Positions 22,312 to 34,199 of a stretch of 64,000 bases of DNA are shown here, piece by piece. The stretch spans positions 20,041,541 to 20,105,540 of the forward strand of contig CM034241.1 of assembly GCA_019916065.1 (NCBI GenBank), read 5' to 3'. The notes below the pieces were generated by a model that did not search any database, was not told the DNA's origin, and was given only the letters and a program-made list of their open reading frames with translations. How positions within the stretch are numbered: the stretch's first letter is position 1; each line of letters begins with the position of its first letter. A program made the position numbers and the translations under genes. This stretch comes from Vitellaria paradoxa (lineage: Eukaryota > Streptophyta > Magnoliopsida > Ericales > Sapotaceae).

Positions 22312-23346
22312 TGGTACCTAACTATTGATTGCCATAACTTTGTCTCTATCACTTATCAATTCTGCACTCTCCATAAAGTTCTCTCTATCTAAAGCTTCAC
22401 ACCTTTCACTTCTTACTAAGGCTCGTTCTAGAGGGTCCTCGATATAGTTCCTCTCAAAGTACTCCTCACTTAAAGTATGAATCATATCAACCTCTTTGAC
22501 ATCCTCAAATTCTCCCTTTTGCTTTCCTACTCTAAAAATTATTCATTTCAACAGTCATATTCCCGAAAGATAGCTTCATAACCCTGCTTCTACAATTAAT
22601 TACAACATTTGAGGTAGCGAGGAATGGTCTACCTAAAATGACCGGAATGGAATGGGACGGGATAGATTTTGAACAGGTTGGGTGTCCAACACTATGAAAT
22701 CAGCGGAAAGTAAATTTTGTCTACTTGGACCAACACATCTTCCACTATACCCCCTTGGCATTTTTACTGAGCAGTCTGCCAATTGCAAATTTATTCTAAT
22801 GGGTTTCAACTCACCTAACCCTAATTGTTGGTAAACCATGTAAGGCAATATGTTAACACTAGCACCTAGGTCAAGCAGAGCTTTATCAATGACATGATTC
22901 CCAATTATGCATGAAATTGTTGGACATCTAGGATCTTTATACTTAGAAAGTGTGTCACGCTGGATGATGGCACTAACTTGTTCAGTCAAGAAGGCTTTTT
23001 CCTTGACATTAATCTTTCTCTTAATAGTGCACATATCCCTAAGGAACTTAGCATAAGATGGATTCTGCTTAATAGCCTTAAGTAATGGGATGTTGATTCT
23101 TACTTGTTTAAAAACTTCATAAATTTCAGAATTCAACATCTTATTCTTACCTTTTGCTAACCTTTGAGGAAAAGGTGGTCTAGGTGTATATTCATCTATT
23201 TGTTCTTCATACTTACCCGACGTTTTCACAATGGTTTCCCTCTCTTTTTCTTTCACCTTTTTCTCATCTTTCTTGCTCTCAACTGGTTCCCTCTCCTTAT
23301 CTTTGGTTTCTCCTTCGTTCTCTTCCTCATTTTCTACCTCACTCAA
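22312..23346 (-). pseudogene. H1 aspartic protease region
   Basis: A 237-codon frame (23346-22633) with a Lys/Glu-rich linker, PPFPQRLAK, then the protease active-site block ALLDLGASVNILPYMVYQQL and LQLADCSVKMPRG. In Athila-type elements the catalytic triplet is DLG, as seen here. The frame ends at a stop near 22633, after which fragments lead into RT. It would process the Gag-Pol polyprotein. Confidence 0.88.
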
Positions 23347-24994
23347 TTATTTTCCCTTCTCATTACCTCTTATTCCTAATTTAGCATTTGGTGCATTAAC
23401 TCTAGGATCATCGGGTTTGTGAATGACTTTCCCACTTCTCAAAATGGTAATAGATTGCACTTGTTCATGTGGGGTGTTACCTGAAGTAGATGACTCAGCA
23501 AGGTTTGCTTAACCTTTTGGGTTTGGGAGGGTTTGTGAAGGGAGTGTGCCACTTTGAAGGGTATTAATAACTTGTGTCATCCTAGAAAATTATCCTCTAA
23601 GCTCATCTAAGCTTGGATTCACATTTATTGTTGATGCTTATTTGATGGTGTATAAATTGATAAAGGGTGTCCTCAATAGATCTCTTCTGTGCAAGTTGGA
23701 ATGCTACGGGATTAGGTCGTTGATATTGGGGTGGTGGTAAGGGAGGAGGTTGGAATGGTTGACCCTGATTGTCGTTTTTCCACCCAAAGCTAGGAGGGTT
23801 CTTCCACCCCGAGGGAGGAGCATGAGGAAGTTGGTTTCCCCCTTGATACTTAACATTCCCACCTTGTGGGTAGGAGTTGTTACCCTGACCCCTATTCTGG
23901 AATGGACGGTTCTGAGAGTTGTTAATATTGGTCTGACCATAGGCAATCTTTTTAAGTAAAGGAACCTCGGGACACGAATTAGCATCATGTCCAACTTGGT
24001 CACATGCCCTACATATCATTTGTGCTTCAACTAATTTCTCCTTATTCTTAAGCTCAAGAGAGTCTAACTTATGTTGCATTGCAGCTATCCTAGCCTGCAA
24101 ATCATCAGTCTCACTTAATGTCAATTGACCACTAGGTGTGGGATTCCTATGCTTAGAAGATGAAAGAGGTCATATTTCCCAATCATTGGAATCTTTGGCT
24201 ACCATATCAAAGAAGTCCATGGCGTCCTCTGCCGTCTTATCAAATAAAGTTCCATTACACATGGTAGACACTAATTACTTAAGATTAGGAGTTAAAGATT
24301 CATGGAATATGCTCACTATTCTCCATGGCTCAAAACCATAGTGAGGACAAGCCATTAAAAGGTCTTTGAACCTTTCCCAGGCTAGACAAAAGTTCTCATT
24401 GGGTTTGCATGAAAAGGTGGTAATCTGTCGCCTATAATGCTGAGTATTCTAAGTTGGGAAGTATTTCTTTAAAAACCCAGTTTGCATTTCATGCCACGTT
24501 CCAATAGAACGCAGACAAAGGGAATGAAGCCAGGATTTAGCTTTGTCCTTAAGGGAAAATGGACAAAGTTGAAGACGTACTACATCCTCATTGGCATTAT
24601 GCTTGGCACAAGTGTTACTAACTTTCTCAAACTCTCTAAGATGGTTATAAGGATTTTCAAATTCTAAACCATGGAAAGTAGGTAAAAGTTGGATGATTCC
24701 TGGTCTAACCATGAAGTTTCCCCTATTTAAAGATAAAACTATGCATGAAGGTGTAGATTGCCTCATAGGGTTAAGATGCTCTCTCGATGGGATAAAACCC
24801 GGAGCCTCTTGGGGCTCATTATCCCCATGTTCACTACCTTCCCCTCTTAAATCAGCCATTGAGTGAAAGGATGAGGTGGTAAGCAAAACTATGGAATATG
24901 AATTCGTGGAAAACGATTCAGGAAGATAAGAAGGGTCTTCTAGTTCAGGTTCTACTACAATTACCCTACCTGATCTAAGTTGTATACACTTCAA
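23347..24994 (-). pseudogene. H1 gag
   Basis: Starts at 24994 (MKCIQLRSGRV). The gag core has GIIQLLPTFHGLEFENPYNHLREF, LCPFSLKDKAKSWL and LKKYFPT, then TAG near 24449, and the frame continues with AWERFKDLLMACPHYG. The later part (24124-23603) has a coiled-coil-like leader, the knuckle CRACDQVGHDANSC (near 24010) and a Pro/Gly/Gln/Asn-rich tail. The nucleocapsid knuckle is complete. Several stops, including one at about 24300 in NLK*LVST, break the gene. Confidence 0.9.
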
Positions 24995-25058
24995 AACTTT
25001 TGAGCTTTCAAAATATCATTTTTTTTAAAGGAAAATAAACTAAAATCTAAATTTTGGC

Positions 25059-25076
25059 TCCCCGGAAATGGCACCA
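25059..25076 (-). other. Primer-binding site of H1 (tRNA-Asp type)
   Basis: Minus-strand TGGTGCCATTTCCGGGGA agrees with the tRNA-Asp complement TGGCGCCGTTGCCGGGGA at 15 of 18 positions, and lies next to the LTR end. Confidence 0.8.
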
Positions 25077-25082
25077 AAAACT

Positions 25083-25512
25083 TGATCGACCCTAAAATAT
25101 GTGTGGGTTCTACCTCTCAAGTGGAAGAGGGCAGTCGTAGTTTTAACTCGGTGAGTCTGAGGTCGAATTCACAGGGAGCCTATGTTATTCAGTTTCTAGG
25201 TGTATGAAGGGAATTCAAAGTTTAATTATAAGCAAGTTCTAGAGTTCACTTGAGCTAAATCCTAAGGTCTTACAAAATTAAAATTCAATTTTGTCTGGGT
25301 CATCCAAGGTAAAGTCTGAACCACAACTTCCCCTTTGTCCTCTAAGCCATTCTCATAGCCATAAACTTTGATTTCCTTACCCTTTTCTCGACAATTGAGA
25401 AGGTAAGAGTATAAGTAACAAAATAGCATCAAGACTTCAAATTTAATTATTCAAATGCATTAATAAGTGTAAAAAATAGGAAGTTTGTAATTACACTTTT
25501 CAAGTGTAATCA
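25083..25512 (-). repeat. 5' LTR of H1 (short, ~430 bp)
   Basis: On the minus strand it begins TGATTACACTTGAAAAGTG (shared with C at 39240) and ends GGGTCGATCA (shared with B). It is much shorter than the LTRs of B and C, so it has lost a middle part or is a short subtype. It meets the H2 LTR remnant directly at 25512/25513. Confidence 0.75.
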
Positions 25513-25969
25513 ATGCACATCTTTCTGTGAAATGATTAACCCATCTAGAATTGAAAGTTGAATTAAGAATTATTTTTGATAGTGATATCATTATTTGAAT
25601 TAATTATTAGTTGGTTAATTGATCGTTTTGAAATTTTAAACTTATTTACCTTATGTAATTTATGCTTTGGTTGAATTTTCTTATTAGTGATCATTATTCT
25701 TGTTGAAAAACAAAAATTTTAATTTATGAATTCCATTAATTAATTGTTAGTGTGTTCTTCATTTTTATTTAAAATTTTTGAAAACCCTAGAATTTAGTAT
25801 TCATCAAACCCTAGAATTCCTTTGAATTCAAAATTGATAATTTCTGTTGTAACCTAGAAACTAAAAACATAGGTTCCCTGGGGATTTGACCTCGAACATA
25901 CCGAGTTAAAACTACACTACATCCCTTGCACTTGGGGGTTAGTTTAGACGTACTGTTTAGAAGTGATCA
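25513..25969 (+). repeat. 5' LTR remnant of H2
   Basis: Ends AAGTGATCA at 25969, right before the primer-binding site. Read backwards, its end resembles the H1 LTR end (both have TTTAACTCGGT and CAGGGA.CCTATGTT), so the two are inverted copies. Its start is missing; the cut point coincides with the start of H1. Confidence 0.7.
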
Positions 25970-25975
25970 AGTTTT

Positions 25976-25993
25976 TTGCACCGTTGCTGGAGA
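25976..25993 (+). other. Primer-binding site of H2 (tRNA-Asp type)
   Basis: TTGCACCGTTGCTGGAGA follows the LTR end by a few bases and resembles TGGCGCCGTTGCCGGGGA, with more mismatches than in C. Confidence 0.7.
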
Positions 25994-26183
25994 CCCAAAT
26001 TTTAGTTTTTAGGTTATTTTCATTTTTAAGTTAATTTGTTATTTCATATAAAACAATTTTAAAAAAATTAAAATTAATTTCATCAAAATCCTTCTCTAAG
26101 TCCAAGAGTAGCACTCTGTGGTTTGGACACTAGGCTTCTGGTCCAAACCACAATACCCTTTACAGAGGTAATTCCCCTAGCTT

Positions 26184-27560
26184 ATGAGTAGTTGGATTCC
26201 TAGGGAAGACGGTAGATTAAGGCATCCTGAACCCTTAGTTCCTTCTTTAGAACCTGAAAATGCTTTAGAGGAAATTCAAAATCCTAGACTTCCTATTCTA
26301 ACTTTAGAGATGGCTAAAGATCAAGCTATTACTGCTAGACGTTCCATGAGGTATCTTGCAGCAAGATAGGCATACTCTTGAGTCTTGTATACTTTGGCCA
26401 GAAAATCAGAGAGCTTTTAATTTTAAACCTGGCATGATACAATTGTTACCTACTTTTCATGGTATAGATTCTAAAAATCCATATGATCACTTAACTCATT
26501 TTAGGAACATTTGTGTCACCATTAAGGATTAGGAATGTCCCATAAACTTAGTATTCCTTAAGCTTTTTCCATTCTCTCTAAAAGATAAGGCTACTAGATG
26601 GTTTGAATTCCTACCATCTAATTCCATTCGCACTTGGGATGAAACGTAAGCCAAATTCTTAAAGAAATGTTTTCCTCCCAACAGAACTGATGCTATACAG
26701 CATCAAATTCTGAATTTTGCTTCACAAAATGGTGAGACTTTTTATCAAAGGTGGGAGAGATTTAAAACTCTCCTGTACTCTTGTCGACACCATAGATTTG
26801 AAGTTTGGCATCTTGCTAGTATCTTTTAAGGTTCACTGACACCACAATTAAAATAATTTGTGGAAACAATATGCAATGGGAAGTTTTATGATAGAACGCC
26901 TGAGGAAGCTTATGAATATTTTGAATTCTTAGTTGAGAATGCACAAACCTGGAATATCATAGGATCTCAAAAACACCTAACCTGCTAGTGTTACCCCAAC
27001 CAGAGGTATGCAGCATTTGAGTGAAACTGATGACCTCAAAGCAAAACTAGCAACAGTCACCAGAGAAATTGAGACCCTAAAAATTAAAAGGGACACACAA
27101 GCCATAAAAGAACCAGTGGCAAATGTCTATTGCATAGTGTGTGATAGCCAAACCCATAGGACAAATGATTACCTTGTTATCCCTATTTATAGAGAGGTTG
27201 TGCAAGGCCAACCATCTAGTGAACTCCCAATCCATGCAATAAACCAATATCGCCCATCATATTGTGGATAAAATTTAGGGGGAAACCCTTATTTTGAGAC
27301 ATATAATCCAGCAGTGAGGAGCCATCCAAATTTCAGTTAGAGAAATGAGGGAGCCCAAATACCACAACCCTATTATGCTCCTCATCCTCCAATTCCTTGA
27401 GTCCTAATCACTAATTTAGGATTGTCTCAGAATATGGGACCATCACATGCTCTGTACATTCCCCCAAATAAAGAGGTCCACAGAAGAAACACTTCAATAG
27501 TTTATGAATACTCAGTTTTCACTTTGGGTCCAAAATAATAGAAATTTGGATGATATTAAG
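26184..27560 (+). pseudogene. H2 gag
   Basis: A 60-codon start (26184-26369) is followed in another frame by the gag core (GMIQLLPTFHGID near 26434, FPFSLKDKATRWFEF, KKCFPPNRTDA, FYQRWERFKTLLYSC). After further shifts, 27008-27271 has LSETDDLKAKLATV and the knuckle CIVCDSQTHRTNDY near 27130-27172, whose last Cys is Tyr. H1 keeps the Cys in its knuckle. A Pro/Tyr-rich tail follows. Stops and shifts rule out expression as one protein. Confidence 0.82.
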
Positions 27561-28878
27561 AGACAGTTGACCCTTTTAACTCAAACATTGACTGCATAAC
27601 CAAAGGGTCAATTTCTCGCTCAACTTTGTCCAAACCCAGTGGCCTAAGCTAAACAAGTTGAAGGGTTTTCTAATATGCCTAGGAATGTGGAACAGGTACA
27701 AAACATCACAACGCTTAAGAGTGGTAAGATTGTAGATAAAACCATCCATCCTAGAGAGGTTGAAACTAAAGAAAAGTTGAAACCTAAGTAGATATTGGAT
27801 GATAGTAAGAAGGCAGAAAATAGCCAATTATAATTGAGGAGTCTAGAAAAAAAGATAAGAAAGAAGATGAAGAGGGGAAGGAGAAAGAAAAAGATGAAGA
27901 ACCAATGATAGTGCTTAGGGAGTATGTTCCTTAAATAACCTTTCCCCAAAGATTTTTAAGAGATAGGAAGGAAGCCCAAGTAGCTGAATTGCTAGAGGTA
28001 TTCAAACAAGTAAAAATCAATATACCTCTTCTTGATGCAATTAAGAAAATCCCTTCATATGCTAAGTTCCTTAAGGAATTATGCATTGTAAAAAGGGGAT
28101 TGAATGTGAAAGAGAAAGCATTTTCTCACTGAGCAAGCAAGTGCCATAGTACAAAGTCGTACTCCCCTAAAATATAAGGACCCTGGTTGTCCCACTATAT
28201 CTTGATATATGGGGAAGTACTATATTAGTCGAGCATTGCTTGATTTAGGAGCAAGTGTGAATTTGCTTCCTTATTCAATGTATGAACAATTGGACTTAGG
28301 AGAAATAAAACCTATCCATGTGATTTTGCAACTTGTAGATCAATCAATTAAAGTCCCACATGATATAGTTGAAGATGTAGTGGTACAAGTGGAAAACTTT
28401 TATTTTCCAGTAGATTTTATAATTCTAGATACTCAACCACTTGCTAGTTTATCTGCACCTAATTAGACACTAGTAATTCTTAGACGACCATTCTTAGCAA
28501 CATTAAATGCTTTAATCAATTGTGGGAATGGATCCATGAAAATGTCTTTTGGTAATATTGAGTTCGAAATGAATATCTTTAATGTTAACAAACAACCAAA
28601 AGAAGTGCCTAATGTACAATAAGTGGACTTAGTTGAAGCTATAGTCTAGGATTATGTAGATCATGAATTCGTTGAGGATCCTTTAGAAAAAGCAATCTAT
28701 TTTAGTGAGGAAATTTTGAATTCCACGAAGTCAAACCATATACTAGGAGTAGTTGTTGATTGGTTGGAAATGTGTCCGATCATGTCTATAGGAAACTAGG
28801 TACTAGCCTTTGAAAATTTAAGACAACTTTTGAATAAAAGTAGAGTCCTCAGAAGTAAAAGCTCCAAACCCTGATAGG
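27561..28878 (+). pseudogene. H2 protease region and linker
   Basis: A charged linker (27700-27960, KDKKEDEEGKEKEKDEE-like) leads to FPQRFLRDRKEAQ and IPLLDAIKKIPSYAKFLKE, then the protease at 28209-28466 with RALLDLGASVNLLPYSMYEQ and LQLVDQSIKVP. A tail region, RRPFLATLNALINCGNG, matches the conserved block after the Athila protease. Frame breaks lie near 28120 and 28200. Confidence 0.82.
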
Positions 28879-29355
28879 AAAACTCTACCCCATAATTTGA
28901 AACAAGCTTTTCTAGGTGAGAGAGAAACGTACCCTGTAGTTATTTCTTTAGAATTGACTATCCATCAAGAGCATATGCTAGTTGATCTTTTGAAAAGTCA
29001 TAAGACAGCTTTAGGATGGTAAATGGTAGACTTACTGGGTATAAGTCCCCTTCTTAGCACACATCAGATATACTTAGAAGAGGATGTCAAACTAGTTCGT
29101 CAAATGCAAAGACAACTCAATCCGAACATGAAAGAAGTAGTGAGAGCTATAGTTTTGAAACTACTAGATGTAGGAATAATTTATCCAACCTCTTATTCTA
29201 AATGGGTGAATCCTACATAGGTAGTTCCTAAGAAATCAGGAGTTACAGTGGTTCTGAATGAGAATAACGAGTTGGTTCCAACTCGAATCCAAACTGGTTG
29301 GCAAGTATGCATTGATTATAGAAAACTAAATGCAATTACAAGGAAAGATCACTTT
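28879..29355 (+). pseudogene. H2 reverse transcriptase, N-terminal part
   Basis: Contains LVRQMQRQLNPNMKEVV, LLDVGIIYPTSYSKWV and, after a TAG at 29218-29220 where H1 has CAG (PTQVVPKK), VVPKKSGVTVV and VCIDYRKLNAITRKDHF. It stops exactly at the D1 insertion after Phe. Confidence 0.88.
29351..29355. repeat. Target-site duplication ACTTT, left copy (D1)
   Basis: Repeated at 31767-31771. Removing D1 and one copy rejoins the RT frame at DHF…PLPFLDQ. Confidence 0.92.
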
Positions 29356-31766
29356 TGTAATACCCTGGACTTTTATGTAATGTAAATAGATGGTTATTTA
29401 TACATTTTGAGGTAATAGTATGTTGGTTAAAAAGTAATCATCTTTAATAGTATTTTAAAGTGGAGAACTTTGAAAGAGGTAAGCCAAACATTCAAGAGTT
29501 CAAATTTTGACACAAGTGCAGGAAGGAGGCACCTTGGGCACACAAGGGGTCAATTCTTGGGTGCCTAAGACTTGGGCACACAAGGAGGAACTCAGTTAGG
29601 CGCCTGAGCTATAGCAGAAATGATAGGTATGGCGTGTTCTAACTTTTGTGGCTGAACCCTCACCCCTACACACCTATAACCAGCTAGGAGGATGGAAAAA
29701 TCAAGAGAATACTATTAAGGGATTAAATATAATCAAAATTTTATATGTAAAACGTGTGGGTTGGAGGAGAAGAAATGTTTTGGTGTTAGAGAGTGAGGGA
29801 CTCGGGAGAGGAAGAAGAAACAAGGAGAACCGGGAAGAGATTTGGATGGTAAGTCCTTCTAGCCTTGAGTAACATCATATTAATTTTGCAAAGATGCAAT
29901 TGAGCACTCAAGGAACCCATCCATGTAATTTGTTTGTCATTTAGATCAAAGGATGGAGTGATTGAATCCATCAAAGTTGGGAGCTTGAAATCGAGAAGAG
30001 ACCACCTTTTGTTCTTTATCTTTATTCAACTTGAGGTAGGGATTTTATGCAATATTCTTACACATTTGATGTGTAACAAGTATTCGAGCAACACTTAAGT
30101 AACCTTTGCAAGCTTTGATTTCATTTATGGGAGAATATGGGAGTTATATACACATATATATGTATGTATAGCTTCATAGAGAGAAAATCTTGTTTGATCC
30201 ATAACTTGACCCATAGTTGATGAGAACTCAAATTGTTGGTTTCTTTTGATGCCTATTAGCCTTGTGGTAATGTTAGAAACAAGAGACTTTAAGTATTTTG
30301 CCATAAACATGGTCAAATTAAGGTTCTAAGTGTGGAGGATGATAAACCCAGAAAATAGAGCATGAAACTTGTAATTAGAACCAAGCTGTGGGTGCACAAG
30401 GTGTTATAAGTTGGGTGCCCGCCTTTTGGGTGCAGAAGACATGTGCGCCCAAGCTTGGGCCCACGACCTGTTAATAGTTTGGGCGCCCACCGAGGCTAGT
30501 GTAGTTTCCTGACTTAGTTTATTTTTGGACATTCTACCCTAGGTCCATAAAAAGTTTAGTACCATGTTTTTGCATGATATTTATTTGTCTAAATATATGA
30601 ATTGAAGGTGTATTTCATACTCCAAAATGTTAATAACTATTGTTTACTTTGTGATACAAGAATGCATGCAATGCAATGTGAACTTTCATTGATAAGTGAT
30701 GGTAAATGAATTAAACTTTGAACAAGTGAATTGGAAGATATGAAAATGTGATGAGCTTTTTGATGAATTGAAATGTGGTTATGCATTGATAGAAAGCATT
30801 TGATGATGAATGTGAACTTATAGTAAAAGAGAATTGAATGTGATGAAATGTTTGATTGTATGCCAGGGTTCGTGGTGGGGTACGGAAATAGAAAGGGTTT
30901 TAAGGTTACCCTCGGGTTGAAAGTCTTGGAACCTGTGCAAGGTTAGGTGTTCATGCCAATGGGTTAGTCGCCCACAACATGACATATGTATTGGCTCCTC
31001 ATGGCCCTGGACTATGATCCTAAACGACGACGTCGGTTTATCATTTCTGTTGGGTCTGGACCCATAAGAGACGGTGCTGTGTATGTACCCATCCCTCGAT
31101 GACTTGTGTGGAATGATGATGTGATTGAAAGATGGATAAGTGATAATGTGAATATGAGATGTGCTTGGATTAAATGTTAAGAAACTCATAATGTGAAATA
31201 ATTGGAATTAAATGTTATATTATGATAATGTTGACTAGTGCCATGCTTTTACTTAACTTGGTTACTTGTTGATGTTAACATATGTACATATAAATGAGTA
31301 TAGACATGCATGTGTTGGTTATATACCATATATGTTTGTGTGTAGCATCGTGGGCACAAGTGGACCCGTGCTCACATCCCTATAGATATTGTTACAGGAA
31401 TAGAACATAATAACTGGGTGGGCTAATACGGCTAGACTAGAAGTGCATTTACATGAACCATTCCAGAGTTAGTAGAATTTTTGGTTACTTAAGTTGAATA
31501 TTTATTTGAAGGCTATAATATTAATATATTGGGAGTCTCGTTCAATTTGGTTGTAAAGGCCTTAAGGCCTATGTAATGCTTTAAAGGGAAGGGATATGTT
31601 GTAGTGTGTGGCCTGGCACTAGCTGAGGCCAATTTCATGTTACTTTAATACATGTCATGGCTCATCCAAGAGTTGTTGTGCTGCTCTGATCATGGGATGG
31701 TAGTGTTAGTGCGTGTTATGTGTGTTTATCACTCATCCCTCAGGTCACGAGACTCGGGGCATGACA
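29356..31766 (+). mobile_element. D1: solo LTR, chromovirus-type ends, inside H2 RT
   Basis: A 2411-bp unit beginning TGTAATACC and ending GGGGCATGACA, with no gag or pol and no internal primer-binding site, so a solo LTR left by recombination between the LTRs of a full element. It shares scattered blocks along its length with D2 and D3, including AACGACGACGTCGGTTTATC near 31024. Ends of this form are usual for Del/Tekay chromoviruses; that assignment is inference. The orientation given is by LTR consensus only. Confidence 0.85.
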
Positions 31767-32708
31767 ACTTTCCTCTTCCATTTTTAGATCAAGTTCTAGA
31801 AAGAGTAATTGGACACACTTATTATTACTTTTTAGTTGGCTATTCGGGCTATAATCAAATAGAGGTTGCCTTAAAGGATCAAACTAAAATCAATTTTACT
31901 AGTCCTTTTGGTACTTTTGCAAACAGGAGGATGCCCTTTGGCCTGTGCAATGCTCCTGCTACCTTTCAGCCTTCATGATTAGCATTTTTAGTAAATGATA
32001 GAAGAAATTGTCAAGGTATTCATAGATGATTTCTCAGTTTATGGTGATTAATTTGAGTAGTGCCTAAAGAACCTAGATCTAGTTTTGACATGATGTGAGG
32101 AAAAGAACTTAGTGCTAAATTGGGAAAATTTCCATTTTATAGTCACTCAAGGAATTGTGTTAGGGCAGATAGTATCTAAAAAAGGCATCCAAGTAGATAA
32201 AGCCAAGGTAGAACTGATTCAAAAACTTCCCAATCCTCAATCTATAAAGGATATTCGATCATTTTTGGGGCACGTTGGGTTTTATCAAAGGTTTATTCAA
32301 TCTTTTAGTGAACTTTTAAAGCCTTGTGTCAATAATTGACGCAAGATACACCATTTGAATGGACTCCCCAGTGTCAAAAAGCTTTTGATAAGCTCAAGGG
32401 TTGTCTAACCACAGCTCCTATACTTCAACCTCTTGATTGGCCACTTCCTTTTGAACTTATGTGTGATGCAAGTGACCATGCCATTGGAGCTGTATTAGGA
32501 CAAAGGAAAGACAAAAAGGTGCATGTTATTTATTATGCAAGTAAAACTCTGAATGATGCACAGAAAAATTACATGACAATTGAAAAAGAATTGCTAGCAG
32601 TTGTTTTCGCCCTTGAGAAATTTCGTTCTTATCTCATTGGTTCAACAGTTATCATATTCATTGATCATTCAATTCTTAAATACCCGTTGACCAAGCAAGA
32701 GGCCAAAC
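31767..32708 (+). pseudogene. H2 reverse transcriptase C-terminal part and RNase H
   Basis: Resumes at the D1 exit with FPLPFLDQVLERVIGHTYY, GYSGYNQIEVALKDQ, RRMPFGLCNAPATFQ and the catalytic FIDDFSVYGD near 32020-32048 (in a shifted frame), VLNWENFHF and IRSFLGHVGFYQRFIQ. RNase H follows at 32336 onward: ELMCDASDHAIGAVLGQR, YYASKTLNDAQKNY and EKELLAVVFALEKF. A TGA at 32091-32093 replaces an Arg CGA present in H1. Confidence 0.88.
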
Positions 32709-34199
32709 CATGGTTAATCCGGTGGATTTACTTTTGCAAGAGTTTGATCTTAAAATAAGAGATAAGAAAGGTGTTGAGAATGTAGTAGCAGATCACTTGT
32801 CACGTCTACCGGTAGAAGCTTACCCAAATGATGAAACTCAAATAAATGATAGCTTCTCAAATGAACAATTATTTAACATAAAAGCAATAACAACCTCCAA
32901 TCCTCCTTGGTATGCTAATATTGCTAATTACTTAGTGACAAGAAAAATCTGAAATGAATGTAGCTATAAGGATAAAATGAAATTCTTACCAAATGTTAGA
33001 GTTTTCTTTTGGGATGATCCCTTTTTATTCAAGTATTGCCCTGATCAAATGATTAGACGTTGTATCCCTGAGTGGGAAGTACCTAGCATACTGGAGTTTT
33101 GCCATACCATGCTTGTAGTGGTCATTTTTCCACAAACAAAACAGCAGCAAAAATCCTTTAATGTGGATTCTATTAGCCTTCGTTGTTTAAAGATGTTCAT
33201 CATTTTTGCACCACATGTGATAGATGCCAACACTTGGGGAGTCTAACACGTAGAAACATGGTGCTTTTATCCCCTATTCTTGTTTTAGAGGTGTTTGATT
33301 GTTGTTGAATAGATTTCATAGGTCCTTTCCCAATTTCACGTGGTTACGAATATATTTTAGTAGGGGTTGATTATGTGTCTAAATGGGTTGAAGCAATTGC
33401 TACTAGAACTAATAATCATAAAGTCGTGCTTAAATTCCCCCACGAGAATATTTTCTCATATTTGGGAATACCTCAAGCAATTATTAGTGATAGAGGTAAA
33501 CATTTCTGCAATCTTCCTGTGGGAACATTATTGCTCAAATATGGTGTAGTTTATAAAGTTGGTACATTATACCAACCACAAAAAGGTGGCTAAGTAGAAC
33601 TTGCTAATAGGAAAATAAAACAAATCCTTGAGAAAAGCAGTTAACCCTAATCACAAGGACTGGTCACTAGGATTGATTGACTCTCTATGGGTATATCATA
33701 CAGCTTATAAAACAACCCTAGGAATGTCACCATATAGATTAGTTTATGGGAAGCCATTCCATCTACCTGTTGAATTAGAACATAAGGCATATTGGGCCAT
33801 TAAAAAATTCAATGCCAATATCGATGAGGCCGAGTTTATCGTAAACTTCAGATTGCAGAAATGGAGGAATTGAGAAATAATGCTTATGAGAATGCTCAAA
33901 TTTCCAAAGAAAAGATGAAGAAAGTACACGACCAACATATTGTGAGATGTTCCTTTCATGAAGGTCAGAAAGTACTTCTTTATTGATCAAGACTTCATCT
34001 ATTTCCTGGCAAATTGCAATCCAAGTGGTATGGCCCATATATTGTGAAATATGTTTCTAAACATGAAACTGTTGAAATAGAAAATCCAAAAAATAGGAAT
34101 CAATTTAAAGTCAATGGGCATAGACTTAAACCCTACTTAGAAAATTTCATTAGTTTGGTTGAATTGTGGAATCTTCTAGATCCTCCAACTTATGAGTAA
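32709..34199 (+). pseudogene. H2 integrase
   Basis: Starts with LLLQEFDLKIRDKKGVENV and DHLSRLP, then the HHCC part with a frameshift in it (EFCHT…, TTCDRCQHLGSLTRRN, in two frames near 33108-33245), and the core YEYILVGVDYVSKWVEAIA, YLGIPQAIISDRGKHFCN, then TAA at 33591-33593 where H1 has Gln, [12 protein letters not shown], and [18 protein letters not shown]. The C-terminus ends [12 protein letters not shown] and LLDPPTYE before TAA at 34197-34199. Confidence 0.88.

Larger units (their letters stand above)
1..25512 (-). mobile_element. H1: Athila-type Ty3/gypsy retrotransposon, autonomous type, interrupted twice
   Basis: Read on the minus strand, the order is 5' LTR (25512 to 25083), a primer-binding site resembling the tRNA-Asp type, gag, protease, RT, RNase H, integrase, a non-coding gap, ORF3 and a candidate ORF4 that runs off the window start. 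The 3' LTR lies outside. The pol order (integrase after RNase H) is that of Ty3/gypsy. The protease with LDLGASVN and the RT lead-in RRLNPNMKE are typical of the Athila group as I know it. Elements B (6378-17696) and A (251-5382) are inserted within it, each with a 5-bp target-site duplication. When they are removed, the H1 reading frames join up, so H1 is older than both. About a dozen in-frame stops make it defective. Confidence 0.85.

Noticed and set aside
23164..23422. Three plus-strand frames rich in Phe, Leu and Ser that look like membrane proteins
   Set aside because: They are the reverse of the Lys/Glu-rich linker of H1 gag-pol; the hydrophobicity is a strand effect.
29356..31766. D1 as a complete small element or a host gene exon inside H2
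   Set aside because: No gag, pol or primer site inside, TG/CA ends and a perfect 5-bp duplication; best read as a solo LTR.
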